64,000 nt of DNA from Leptospira fainei serovar Hurstbridge str. BUT 6 (GTDB lineage Bacteria > Spirochaetota > Leptospiria > Leptospirales > Leptospiraceae): the NCBI RefSeq assembly GCF_000306235.2, contig NZ_AKWZ02000010.1, forward strand, positions 1,364,001-1,428,000. Reading direction: 5' to 3'. Below are positions 26,564 through 36,218 of the stretch, piece by piece. The notes under the pieces are model-generated. The model saw only the letters and a program-made list of their open reading frames with translations, did not search any database and was not told the DNA's origin. The position numbers were made by a program, and so were the translations under genes. How positions within the stretch are numbered: the stretch's first letter is position 1; each line of letters begins with the position of its first letter.

Positions 26564-28960
26564 CTATTCGTGAATATAACCCCAGCTTTCCAGAACTTTC
26601 CGGACTTCTTTTCCCAAAGCTGCTTGATCCGGAGAATCGGAATTTCCGGATAATCCGGCGTCGTTGTATATGTAAGGCACGGTCGAAGAACGAAATTCGT
26701 AAGGGAGTTTAGAAGATGCGACGGTTTCGGGAGAGATCGCGTAAACCTGATTTCCCGCTTCCTGAGAGAATCCCCACTTTCCGGATTTATAATTCTCTAA
26801 TTGACCGTCTTTCCATAAGGAAAGTCTAAACCGAAACGTCGGCTCAACCGTATCTATTCTTAAAATGACCTCTTTTCCCGGCGCCTGAGATACTTTTAAG
26901 GATAGATTTCGATGTTCCGATCGAAGTGTTTCAAAGGAAGAGTCCGAGTAAAAACGATAAATTCCTCCGTCTACGAAAAGATCGATCTTACGTACGCTCG
27001 CTTTATCGGAGGCGGGTAATTTTAAAACGAATGAATTCTTTTTTAAACTGTTGGAAGCTAGAAGTGCTCTCGCTTTGTCCAGCATTCGGGATTTTTCCGG
27101 TGCGAGATTTCTGATTTCATGAGGATCCGAGACGAGATCGTAAAGTTCCTCCGGCATGGAATGCGGAGCGCCTTCTCTAGTTCGACGTACGATTTCATAA
27201 CCGGGATACCTACGTATCAGCTTTAATTCTTCCGTCCGGATCGATTCGGAAAATCTGCCTTCCGTATAAACGACTTCTTCAAAATCCCGCCCTTTCTCCC
27301 CGAATATCGCCAGAGAGTAGTCGGATCCGGCGCAGGCAGATTCGGGACAAGGAAACCCCATGGCGCCAACCAACGTGGGGAATAAAGAGAGTAGGGAGAC
27401 CTGTCTTTCGAATTTCCATTTCCTAATTCGAGACTTCGACGATTCTGGAGGATGTAAAATCCAAGGAACGCGTATTTCCTCGTCGTAATGACTTTCTCCA
27501 TGGGCGTGAAGATTTTCAGCTACGAAATGATGGTGATAGTAATGTTCCATCTCTTGTAATTCGCCGTGATCCGCGACGACTGCGATCCAGGTCTTATCAT
27601 AAACTCCGGTTCTCTTGGCTTCGTCTAGAATTTTACCGATTACTTCGTCCGTATATAAGATTTCCGCCATGTATTTTCGAACGTAAGGGTCGTACTGTTT
27701 CCATATTTCGGCGGGAACGGATTTCTCCAACGCTTCCAGATATTTTCGTTCCGGTAAATACGGATAATGGGGGGTATTAATATTTATGTGAAGAAAAAAC
27801 CTGCGATCTTTATTCTCTCTCAGAAACTTTAAGGATTCTTTAAGTATAAGCTCCGTATCCGCCTTGTCTTTTCCGGGCTGAAACAGTCTGTGAAACCCCA
27901 AATCCACTCCGACACCGGTATAGTCTAGTAGGAAAACGTTATTCATCAAGCTTGCAGTTACAAAGCCGACGCTCCTGAGATGGTTCACAAGGGTCTCCGG
28001 ATTCTTGGAATAAAAAATCTTTCTATGCAAGTTAGTGGAATAGAACCAAGCATTTCCCATTCCGAGTTCCGAAGCGATCTTGGACGTAAAAAAAGATAGC
28101 ATGGACGGTTTCGTCCAATTTCCATTAGCGAAAGCTTTTTCGAACACGATCGATTGTGACGCGAGGCGATCCAACACCGGGCTTGTCGGAACCGGCGAAC
28201 CGCCGTAGCCGAGACGATCCTGACGCAAGGCATCCACGACGATCAGGATTAGATTTTCCTTAGGGCCCCAATCGCCGGGTGAAGATACTTTTGAAAATAA
28301 GAGCGGTTCTCCGATAAAAGCGAAGGAATCCTTTTCGGCTGGAATCCAGCGGAAGCTCCAGTTCGGTTTCATCTCGGAGATTAATAGTTTTGCGGTATTT
28401 CCCGTTAACGGAATTCTAAACTCTTCCCAATAATCTCCTTGTCCCGATATCGTTTCGTTGAATACGATTTCGTTTCCGAGTTTGATTTCCAATTTTCCAG
28501 AGGATTTAATCTTCTCTCCTTTTGCCGAAAGGATCGTTGCAGAAAACGAGAAGATAATGCCGTTTTCGGATGCAAGTCTCGCTTCCTTTCTTATAAACTC
28601 CGAAGAGATGGTACAATCCCCTCCTTCAAAGAGAAAGAGGCTATCTCTCGAATCGTTCAGTAGATTTTCCTTATCTAGTAGAATCGTAAATTGTAGATTT
28701 CTCCAACGGTCCTGACTCGACAGATTGGAATATCGTGCGGGGTTTTTCTTATAATGAAAAGCGATCTTTTTGATTTCGTTTTCCGCGTCGCCTTTACAAA
28801 CGCTTCCGGTCTTGGAGAGCGACCTCAAACCGTCCCAGACTGGGAGGTTTACGCTTTCTTCTCCGAACGGTTGCGAAATGATTTTTCGACAGTTCGGAAT
28901 GCAAAGTAAAATTCCTAGTAGGAAAAGACCGAAAGATTGATAATATTTATTCGAGATCAT
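26564..28960 (-). CDS. Sulfatase-fold (alkaline phosphatase superfamily) lipoprotein with Thr at the nucleophile position
   Basis: 798 residues. A lipoprotein signal (LLCIPNC, acceptor Cys24 or Cys20) is followed by a 200-residue N-terminal region, then the sulfatase fold: metal ligand Asp243 in LIVVDALRQDRLGYGG, NWTKPSML (281-288) where sulfatases carry Cys/Ser-x-Pro-x-Arg, and a second metal site VADHGELQE. The nucleophile position holds Thr283 instead of the formylglycine Cys or Ser, as in LtaS- and EptA-type phosphotransferases. It may transfer or cleave phospho-groups in the envelope rather than sulfate. It is convergent with the OmpA-type gene. Confidence 0.82.
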   Translation of the reverse strand: MISNKYYQSFGLFLLGILLCIPNCRKIISQPFGEESVNLPVWDGLRSLSKTGSVCKGDAENEIKKIAFHYKKNPARYSNLSSQDRWRNLQFTILLDKENLLNDSRDSLFLFEGGDCTISSEFIRKEARLASENGIIFSFSATILSAKGEKIKSSGKLEIKLGNEIVFNETISGQGDYWEEFRIPLTGNTAKLLISEMKPNWSFRWIPAEKDSFAFIGEPLLFSKVSSPGDWGPKENLILIVVDALRQDRLGYGGSPVPTSPVLDRLASQSIVFEKAFANGNWTKPSMLSFFTSKIASELGMGNAWFYSTNLHRKIFYSKNPETLVNHLRSVGFVTASLMNNVFLLDYTGVGVDLGFHRLFQPGKDKADTELILKESLKFLRENKDRRFFLHININTPHYPYLPERKYLEALEKSVPAEIWKQYDPYVRKYMAEILYTDEVIGKILDEAKRTGVYDKTWIAVVADHGELQEMEHYYHHHFVAENLHAHGESHYDEEIRVPWILHPPESSKSRIRKWKFERQVSLLSLFPTLVGAMGFPCPESACAGSDYSLAIFGEKGRDFEEVVYTEGRFSESIRTEELKLIRRYPGYEIVRRTREGAPHSMPEELYDLVSDPHEIRNLAPEKSRMLDKARALLASNSLKKNSFVLKLPASDKASVRKIDLFVDGGIYRFYSDSSFETLRSEHRNLSLKVSQAPGKEVILRIDTVEPTFRFRLSLWKDGQLENYKSGKWGFSQEAGNQVYAISPETVASSKLPYEFRSSTVPYIYNDAGLSGNSDSPDQAALGKEVRKVLESWGYIHE

Positions 28961-29169
28961 GAACGGAAAACAGGTACACGATTCTTTATCCTCTTTGTCT
29001 TACAACTCGAAACCGATCAGGCTAACAGTATTCGGTGAACGTTCGTTCTGAACGGTCGAGGCCTGGAAAGGAAAAAGCAATAGACCGGAAGACTCCGAGG
29101 TAAAAAATTAGGGCGGTTAAGCACCACCTCCGCTTATCGGAGGATTACGATCCAAATTAGGAAAGGATT

Positions 29170-29622
<453 letters not shown>

Positions 29623-29635
29623 TTGGAGAAAATCA

Positions 29636-30052
29636 ATGAGCAAAATAGAATTTGATAAATTCGAAATCGGGCAGGAACTCCCTCCCTTAAAAACCGACGT
29701 TATTACTCACGCAAATTTGGTCCGCTATGCGGGTGCGAGCGGGGACTTTAATCCGATTCATAACGATCCGGATTTTGCGCGTAAGACCGGATTGGACGGA
29801 ACCATCGCACACGGGATGTTCGTTATGGCTCAAATCGGACGTCTTTGCACCGCTTGGGCCGATCAGAAACAAATCAAGGAATTCGGTGTAACGTTTAAAG
29901 CGATGACAAAGCCGGGACAAAGATTGACTTGCAACGGTAAAGTAAAACGCAAAAAGGAAGAAAACGGAGAAAGGCTGCTGGTCGTAGCAGTGGAAGCCGC
30001 AGATGATTCGGGGGAAGTAAAGGCTTCCGGAGAATTAGTCGTATCTTGTTAA
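29636..30052 (+). CDS. MaoC-like dehydratase catalytic subunit, HadB type
   Basis: 138 residues. Carries the hydratase-2 motif (YAGASGDFNPIHNDPDFA) with the catalytic Asp and His, then GLDGTIAHGMFVMAQIGR. With the HadA-like partner it should dehydrate (3R)-hydroxyacyl-ACP or -CoA. The two-gene operon ends in a strong terminator. Confidence 0.9.
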   Translation: MSKIEFDKFEIGQELPPLKTDVITHANLVRYAGASGDFNPIHNDPDFARKTGLDGTIAHGMFVMAQIGRLCTAWADQKQIKEFGVTFKAMTKPGQRLTCNGKVKRKKEENGERLLVVAVEAADDSGEVKASGELVVSC

Positions 30053-30076
30053 TCGAATTAAACGATTCGTTTATTC

Positions 30077-30105
30077 AGGACCTCTTCGGAGGTCCTTTTT
30101 ATTTT
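30077..30105 (+). terminator. Intrinsic terminator after the hadAB-like pair
   Basis: Perfect 8-bp stem AGGACCTC / GAGGTCCT with a TTCG tetraloop, followed by TTTTATTTT. Confidence 0.95.
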
Positions 30106-30180
30106 AACAGGGGATAAAATAAAAAGTTCCGTAAGAGGGAAAACCTTTCCTTGAGTGAAGGAGGGAAATTCAAAATCGGT

Positions 30181-32298
30181 TTAACGAGAAGTTTCGATTA
30201 AGGGAGGGGATTGCGCTACTCGATCCTGAGTCGATTCGATTGCGATAATCGTAATATCGTCGTATCGTTGCTCGTCTCCCCGAGAACGTTCCTCCATCAC
30301 CACCAGCGCCTCCAAAAGTTCCTGTAAATTCGAAGAGGCCATAGACGTCGCTTTGATCGCGATTGAATCCACAGTGCTCCAGCGATTTTCCTTTCTCCGG
30401 TTTTCTATAAGTCCGTCAGAGAAAAGAAGGAGGCGGCTACCGACGGGAAATGGGAACGTATTGAACTGAATTTCCAAGTCATCAAATAGGCCGAGAATAG
30501 GACCCGTCTTATGCAGGAGTTCATAGGTTCCGTCCGGTTTAATCAGAACTTGATCGGGGTGTCCGGCGGATGCATAAAGAAGTTCGTTGCTTTCCAAAAA
30601 AATGTCCGCAACGAAGCAGGGAAAGATACTTTCAAGCGTATCGAACTTTCGCAAAAACCTTCCGTTCAATTCTTTTAAAACTTGTGTCGGGCATTCCAGT
30701 TTCTTTAGTTCCTCATATTCGGTCTTCAGCGCCATAGTCATCAAGCTGGCCTGTACACCGTGTCCGACGGCGTCCGCTAATAGAACTCTGACTTTCCCGG
30801 GCTTAACTTCCGAAATATCGAGGAAGTCTCCGCCGACTTTTTCCAACGGTTTGTACACATATTCGAACCGAATTCCGGAGATCTCCCGATCGGGAGGAGT
30901 TAGAATCTTTCGCTGAACGTTTTGTGCGATTTCCAATTCGCGATTGATTTGCTGCAGAGTATCGTTGAGAGTTTTTGTCCTATCTTCGACCTTTTGTACA
31001 AGCTTTTCCTTCATCTCGAATAATTCCAAGTTCATCGTTTGAAGATCTTCGGTAAGGATTTTCGCTTCCTTATACTTGGATGATCTGTCCGATGCGATTA
31101 CCAAAGATTGCAAGAAAACGAAGAATACTAGCGCAAAGTGCGAAACTTCGTACGCGGAGACTTTCAGCACGTAGGTATAAAATAAATCGATACCGATTCC
31201 TAAGAATAATAGACCGGTTCCATAAAGAATATACGCCGAATTACTTTCCTTATCGAAATCGATCGTATAGATAACATACAAAACATATAATATACTAAAT
31301 CCCATGAAGATATGGAAATACATTATCTTTTCGCTGTTAAAGGCCAAGGATCCGAATAGTGTCGCTACTGTAAAGGCCGTGGAAACCACAATCGCGGCCC
31401 TAACGAATGTTTTCGAAACATACGGTTCGAAGGTCGTCCGAAAGAACAACAAATAGAATGGAACACTTACGATTAAAGGAATTTGATCCAGCATTTGGAT
31501 GGCGGTCTGCGGCAGGGAAGGGAAAAACTCCATGAGAAGTTTCGCATTCGTGACTAAGGTCCGAATGCTGATAACTAAGCTCATAAAACCGAAATAAAGA
31601 GGGGCCTTGCTGGATCGCAAATAAAGATATAAGGAAATATGATAGAGCCCCATGATTAAGAGGCTTGCGAATGCGAATATGTCCGAAAAAATCGACCGAG
31701 TTCGATAGCCTTGCATGACTTCCGCAGGACCGATGCGAACGGGTGATATGATCCCTCCTTGTCTGGAATAATTATTGGAAACGAAAATCTCGAGGGAAAC
31801 TACGTTGGAAGGTGCAATGAACGAAAAAAACTTGGGTTGAACTCTAGGTATCGTCTCCTTTGCGGAAGGCAAGGGAACTCCTGATTCTCCCAGGATAGCT
31901 CCATCGATATAAAGTCTATAAGAGGTCTGGATGGAACCGAGTCCTACCGTTAACACTTTCCCGACCCATACGTCCGGGATTAAAATTCGCAGCCGGTAGG
32001 TTCCGTATCCGATTTTTTCATAGGAAGAATGAATTTCAGTTTCTCGATTCCACGCGCCAGGTACGGTAATCTTGCTACGGAATGTCTCCAAAACCTTCCC
32101 GGCTTCTTGGCTCCAAAAAAATTCCCATTCGCCGGATAGATCGACGGGGCCTGAAGAAGCGTCGTGAATACCCCGCAGATCGATACTGCCTTGGTAAGCA
32201 CGAATATTTTCTTCCTTGTGCGACGGAGTCAGCGTAAGAAGAAAAATTAGGAATCCGATCGGTCCTAATAGAAAGAATAAGTACTTTGATATGTGCAT
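30181..32298 (-). CDS. 7TMR-DISM sensor with SpoIIE-type PP2C phosphatase output
   Basis: 705 residues. N-terminal anchor, periplasmic beta-jelly-roll domain (about 35-200: GPVDLSGEWEFFW, VPGAWN, YGTYRLRILIP), seven membrane helices (about 205-405), a coiled coil (about 410-465: LTEDLQTMNLELFEMKEKL), then a SpoIIE/PP2C phosphatase (VGGDFLDISEV, LLADAVGHGVQASLMTMAL, LLLFSDGLIENRR) with its Asp metal ligands. It probably dephosphorylates an anti-sigma-factor antagonist in response to a periplasmic ligand. No antagonist or anti-sigma gene is adjacent. Confidence 0.92.
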   Translation of the reverse strand: MHISKYLFFLLGPIGFLIFLLTLTPSHKEENIRAYQGSIDLRGIHDASSGPVDLSGEWEFFWSQEAGKVLETFRSKITVPGAWNRETEIHSSYEKIGYGTYRLRILIPDVWVGKVLTVGLGSIQTSYRLYIDGAILGESGVPLPSAKETIPRVQPKFFSFIAPSNVVSLEIFVSNNYSRQGGIISPVRIGPAEVMQGYRTRSIFSDIFAFASLLIMGLYHISLYLYLRSSKAPLYFGFMSLVISIRTLVTNAKLLMEFFPSLPQTAIQMLDQIPLIVSVPFYLLFFRTTFEPYVSKTFVRAAIVVSTAFTVATLFGSLAFNSEKIMYFHIFMGFSILYVLYVIYTIDFDKESNSAYILYGTGLLFLGIGIDLFYTYVLKVSAYEVSHFALVFFVFLQSLVIASDRSSKYKEAKILTEDLQTMNLELFEMKEKLVQKVEDRTKTLNDTLQQINRELEIAQNVQRKILTPPDREISGIRFEYVYKPLEKVGGDFLDISEVKPGKVRVLLADAVGHGVQASLMTMALKTEYEELKKLECPTQVLKELNGRFLRKFDTLESIFPCFVADIFLESNELLYASAGHPDQVLIKPDGTYELLHKTGPILGLFDDLEIQFNTFPFPVGSRLLLFSDGLIENRRKENRWSTVDSIAIKATSMASSNLQELLEALVVMEERSRGDEQRYDDITIIAIESTQDRVAQSPPLIETSR

Positions 32299-32645
32299 GA
32301 GGTAAGGATACCTAGAACCATCCTCCGTTCCCTATCGAGAATGAGTCAACCTTTCTCCACCTAACATGAATATAGGTTTCTTATCGATAGGAAAGAAATT
32401 ATTGCTAAATTCTGTTTTTATCCGAAGATATTCAGAATCTTTTTACATCCGAAATTTTTCGAATTCTATTTTCAATTGATTGCTCCATCTGCGTTTAATA
32501 GACGGTGGTATAATACGCTTCGCTGTTTGCAAAGTTTCACTTAGTAAGAAGACGTTTTTTTTCAGAGTTTTAATACTATAAGTTATGGAAAAAACCGTGG
32601 AAAGATGACACCGTATGATAGTTTTCGGTGAGATTTGAGGCAGTA
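32299..32645. other. AT-rich divergent intergenic region, 347 bp
   Basis: It must hold the promoters of the leftward phosphatase gene and the rightward patatin gene. I see no repeat or clear operator. Confidence 0.4.
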
Positions 32646-33542
32646 ATGGGAAATAACGGAAATCGAAAAATTGGACTAGCGCTCGGAAGCGGTTCCGCCA
32701 GAGGTTGGTCGCATATCGGGGTAATACAAGAGTTGGAGAATCTCGGAATACGCCCGGATATAGTTTGCGGGACCTCGATCGGCTCGTTAGTCGGCGCGTT
32801 TTATTCCGCCGGAAAGCTACCTGCCCTCGAAAGTTGGGTCGAGAGTCTTGAGTGGAAGGATATCCTAGGGTTTATGGATTGGACGTTCGGAGGGGGATTA
32901 ATTCGAGGAAAGAAACTATTCGATTTCTTTGCCCAAGAATTCAGAGACGCCGAGATTCATGAATTAGCTCTTCCTTACGGCGCCGTTGCGACGGATCTTG
33001 ATACCGGAATTGAGGTTTGGATTCGAGATGGGTCTATCTTTGAAGCCGTTCGGGCTTCGATTTCTTTGCCGGGTATTTTTACGCCGGTTTTAAAAGATGC
33101 TCGATGGCTTGTTGACGGAGGCTTAGTAAATCCCGTTCCAGTTTCGCTCTGCAGAGCGATGGGGGCGGATTATGTCATTGCCGTCGATTTAAATCAGGAT
33201 CTTTTGGAAAAGAGAGAAGAGGAAGATAAAAAAGAAATTTCTACCGAGTCGACGTCTCGCTGGCGATCCTGGACTTCGAAATTTTGGGGAAGCGATTTGG
33301 ACGAGCGGCTTAAAGAAGAAAAAGACGAAAAACCCGGGATCATGGAAGTGGTATCGAAAAGCATAAATATCATGCAAATTCGTATTACTCGGAGTCGGAT
33401 GGCGGGCGATCCGCCGGATATTTTGCTCGCTCCTCGTTTGCGTTATATCGGATTGATGGAATTTCATAGAGGGAAAGAAGCGATCGCCGAAGGTCGGGAC
33501 ATCGTAAAAAAAATGGCTCCAGCTTTAATCATTCCGAAATGA
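32646..33542 (+). CDS. Patatin-like phospholipase (RssA/NTE type)
   Basis: 298 residues from ATG 32646, with GAGG 5 nt upstream; a GTG at 32628 is the longer alternative. All patatin elements are present: LALGSGSARGWSHIGV (oxyanion loop), GTSIGSLVG (nucleophile Ser), VDGGLVNPVP (Asp). An acidic and lysine-rich insert lies at about 185-235. Probable serine acyl hydrolase acting on phospholipids. Confidence 0.9.
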   Translation: MGNNGNRKIGLALGSGSARGWSHIGVIQELENLGIRPDIVCGTSIGSLVGAFYSAGKLPALESWVESLEWKDILGFMDWTFGGGLIRGKKLFDFFAQEFRDAEIHELALPYGAVATDLDTGIEVWIRDGSIFEAVRASISLPGIFTPVLKDARWLVDGGLVNPVPVSLCRAMGADYVIAVDLNQDLLEKREEEDKKEISTESTSRWRSWTSKFWGSDLDERLKEEKDEKPGIMEVVSKSINIMQIRITRSRMAGDPPDILLAPRLRYIGLMEFHRGKEAIAEGRDIVKKMAPALIIPK

Positions 33543-33649
33543 AGTTCACGATTTAGGGATTGCCACAGAAACCGGGAAGAATAGAATCTCAGATGAGTTC
33601 TTGCGCGATCTGCTTGGAAACGAACAAAGACGATAATAATACGACTCTC

Positions 33650-34414
33650 ATGATCAAGTTACAAATAATCTTCCTTCTTTCCTTATCGTTTCTTTTTTCG
33701 TCCTGTACGGATAAAGAGGATCCTCCAATTCTCGAAATCAGGGATTTATTGGATTCCGCTCATATAGGTGAGTCGATCGAAAAGGCTAAAGCACACGCGG
33801 AGCAGTCCGGAAAGACGGATCAAATACATTATCTCCGCGGTTGGATTCAGTATTTAAGAAAAGACGATGATCAAGCCGAAAAAGAATATAAACTTTGTCT
33901 AAAGGAAAATCCGGATTCCTACGATTGTCAGCGGGGCATCGGGTTGATTCAGCAGCAACGAAAACAGTATGCTAAAGCCGAATCGAATTTTCAAAAAGCT
34001 TTAAACGCAGCCGAAGCACAAAAGGATTTTGAAGCCGTATCCATCTTACGGGTGGATTCCGGGAATCTATTGCTTCGTCAAAATCGGCGTTCCGAAGCGA
34101 TATCGGAGTATAAAAAAGCGTTGGAAGCGAAGCAGGATGGCTCCGCTTATTTCGGCCTGGGATTGACTACCCTTTTGCAGGGAGATCGAAAATCATCCAA
34201 AGATTATTTGGAGAAAGGTTTAAAAACTCCTTATAGAGATTTGATTCTAAAAGCGGAAACGTATTATTTATTAGCAAAATTACAATTTGAATGGGAAAAA
34301 AATCCTCGAGCGGCAGCCGTGTCGGCAAAGAAAGCCTTCGAACTGTTTCCGGCAAAGAAAGAATATGCAAAAGCATGGGAGCAATATTCAAAAGCTGCTT
34401 CTTCACTCCCATAA
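33650..34414 (+). CDS. TPR-repeat lipoprotein
   Basis: 254 residues from ATG 33650, where a lipoprotein signal begins (MIKLQIIFLLSLSFLFSSC); a TTG frame from 33560 is rejected because it would bury the signal. At least four tetratricopeptide units follow (HYLRGWIQYLRKDDDQAEKEY, YDCQRGIGLIQQQRKQYAKAES, LRQNRRSEAISEYKKALEA, and a degenerate last one). Likely a periplasmic-face scaffold. It sits 12 bp ahead of the next gene. Confidence 0.85.
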   Translation: MIKLQIIFLLSLSFLFSSCTDKEDPPILEIRDLLDSAHIGESIEKAKAHAEQSGKTDQIHYLRGWIQYLRKDDDQAEKEYKLCLKENPDSYDCQRGIGLIQQQRKQYAKAESNFQKALNAAEAQKDFEAVSILRVDSGNLLLRQNRRSEAISEYKKALEAKQDGSAYFGLGLTTLLQGDRKSSKDYLEKGLKTPYRDLILKAETYYLLAKLQFEWEKNPRAAAVSAKKAFELFPAKKEYAKAWEQYSKAASSLP

Positions 34415-34426
34415 CGTAGGAAAATA

Positions 34427-35056
34427 ATGAAATATTTAGCCGCCTTGGCGCGAATCGTACATAAGCAAATTATACTTCCATTTCAAGAGTCGCATGCTCC
34501 GGTAAATGAAGTCAGTCTAGGAACTTCGATCGGCTTACTTTGGTCGATGACTCCTTTAATCGGAATCCAGATGTATCTGGGCTTTGCAACTTGGGTTATT
34601 TTACGGATCTTTCGCATCCGTTTTTATTTGCCGATCGCGATCGCAATGATTTGGATCACGAATCCGGTCACTCTCCCGTTTTTCTATTACTTATTTTATA
34701 TATTAGGTAAGTATGCGCTGATGGCCTTCGGAATAGCTTCTGTCGAATTGGATTTTAAGGTAATATACGAAGTGATGGCTAGATCCGAATCGATGGATTT
34801 CCTATCCGGCTTATGGTATTGGTCGGTATTCTTATTGGATAAGATGGGACTTCCTATGTTTGTGGGAGGTTTCGTAGTGGGCCTGCCTTCCGCAATTATC
34901 GGATATCCTCTTACGTATCGACTCTTGAACTCATATCGTTCTACACTTGCGGAAAAAGAAGGAATTACTCTCAAGGAATGGGAAGAGCTTCACGTAAGAA
35001 AGGACATCGGTCTCTTTTCGGCTAGGCCATCCTTAAATCAAAAAGAAGGGGTTTAA
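34427..35056 (+). CDS. DUF2062 membrane protein
   Basis: 209 residues. Carries the DUF2062 pattern (VSLGTSIGLLWSMTPLIGIQMYLGF, then YLPIAIAMIWITNPVTLPFFYYLFYILG) and three or four membrane helices. Function unknown; the family often sits near glycosyltransferases or phosphatases. It follows the TPR lipoprotein and ends 11 bp from a convergent gene. Confidence 0.87.
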   Translation: MKYLAALARIVHKQIILPFQESHAPVNEVSLGTSIGLLWSMTPLIGIQMYLGFATWVILRIFRIRFYLPIAIAMIWITNPVTLPFFYYLFYILGKYALMAFGIASVELDFKVIYEVMARSESMDFLSGLWYWSVFLLDKMGLPMFVGGFVVGLPSAIIGYPLTYRLLNSYRSTLAEKEGITLKEWEELHVRKDIGLFSARPSLNQKEGV

Positions 35057-35067
35057 GTTTCCTTAAT

Positions 35068-36111
35068 TTAACATTTTAACCCAAGTCTCGCGATGAGAGT
35101 TTCAGGAGTATATTGCAAGGATTTCGGATTTTTTTCGGCCTCGCGAACTAGGGCCACTATAGCCCTATTAATCGGAGCGCCGTGTCCGACTTTGTCCGCC
35201 AATTTTAATATCTCTCCGTTTAACGTATCGATTTCGGTCGGTCGTCCTTGATTTAGATCTTCCCACATGGAAGAGCGAGCTTCGGGATCTATTTTTACCA
35301 TACTGGCGGCGGCTTTGAAAAAGAGGCAATCAGGTAATTTTAATATTAGCGGTGCGAGCTGAGGTATCATTTTCCCAGCCCTGCTAGGTCGTAATCCCGC
35401 AAGTTTTAAGACTTCAAAACCTTCCGAAATCATTGCAGCAAGAATCCGACGATATCCACGCAGAGAAAGTTCTTCTCTTAACGGAATACCGGACAGAGCG
35501 TTCAGGCTATTATTCAGATTAATGAGAAGTTTTCCCCAAAGAACTCCATCCATGTTCGGATGAGTTCCCGCAGAGAGTCCGGCGACTCTAAGATAATCTA
35601 CGATTTTTCTTCCGTATTGATTTTCCTGAACGACCAAGTCTCCGCTCGTTCCTCGATGGAACTGTCCTTTTCCTTTTGCGATTACGTTGAAAGGAACCAT
35701 TCCGGCAAGAATTCTTTCTCCTAAGTGCGGAATCGATTCGTAAAGTAAGGACTTATTTTTTACGCCATTTTGAAAGCTAACTATGATCGCTTTTTCCTTT
35801 TCGGCGGAAGACAAATGTTTATTTAGGGCATGACCTAATTCTTTCGTATCTCTGCTTTTAACGGTCACTAAGAAGATGGAAGCGCCTCGGACTTCCTTTA
35901 GATCGGTCGCATACTCGATCTTATTGGGAGGGATGGAAAAAAACTTTCCGCTAAAATCGGAAATTCCTAAACCGAACAACTGGATTTCCTTTCGATTTCG
36001 TTCTCTTCCCACAAAGACGACGGGAAATCCAGCGTTGACTAAATGCGCTCCAATGTACGTTCCGATGCTTCCTGAGCCGAGAATCGCAAATTTAGCGGAA
36101 TCTTCTTGCAT
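35068..36111 (-). CDS. Ketopantoate reductase family protein (PanE/ApbA)
   Basis: 347 residues from ATG 36109-36111 (MQEDSAKFAILGSGSIG). The frame extends to 36195, but that part lies inside the terminator of the upstream lipase gene, so it is not translated start sequence. It has a Rossmann fold with GSGSIG, the Lys of VTVKSRDT, FQNGVKN, and the C-terminal helical domain with SSMWEDLNQGRPTEIDTLNG, which is typical of PanE. It would reduce 2-dehydropantoate with NADPH in pantothenate synthesis, though paralogues of other specificity exist. Confidence 0.85.
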   Translation of the reverse strand: MQEDSAKFAILGSGSIGTYIGAHLVNAGFPVVFVGRERNRKEIQLFGLGISDFSGKFFSIPPNKIEYATDLKEVRGASIFLVTVKSRDTKELGHALNKHLSSAEKEKAIIVSFQNGVKNKSLLYESIPHLGERILAGMVPFNVIAKGKGQFHRGTSGDLVVQENQYGRKIVDYLRVAGLSAGTHPNMDGVLWGKLLINLNNSLNALSGIPLREELSLRGYRRILAAMISEGFEVLKLAGLRPSRAGKMIPQLAPLILKLPDCLFFKAAASMVKIDPEARSSMWEDLNQGRPTEIDTLNGEILKLADKVGHGAPINRAIVALVREAEKNPKSLQYTPETLIARLGLKC

Positions 36112-36149
36112 AAGCGGATAAGATTTATTGTAAAACGGGAAAAACCAAG

Positions 36150-36190
36150 TAAAAATAAAAAAACCGAGAGTCCTTTCGGAAACTCCCGGT
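36150..36190 (-). terminator. Intrinsic terminator of the lipase gene
   Basis: On the minus strand CCGGGAGTTTCC / GGACTCTCGG with a GAAA loop, followed by TTTTTTTATTTTTA. It lies about 30 bp past the lipase stop. Confidence 0.9.
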
Positions 36191-36218
36191 TTCAATTTTG
36201 AGAATTCTAACTAAACGA

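Noticed and set aside
36112..36195. N-terminal extension of the PanE-like frame
   Set aside because: It is the translated sequence of the upstream lipase terminator hairpin and T-run.
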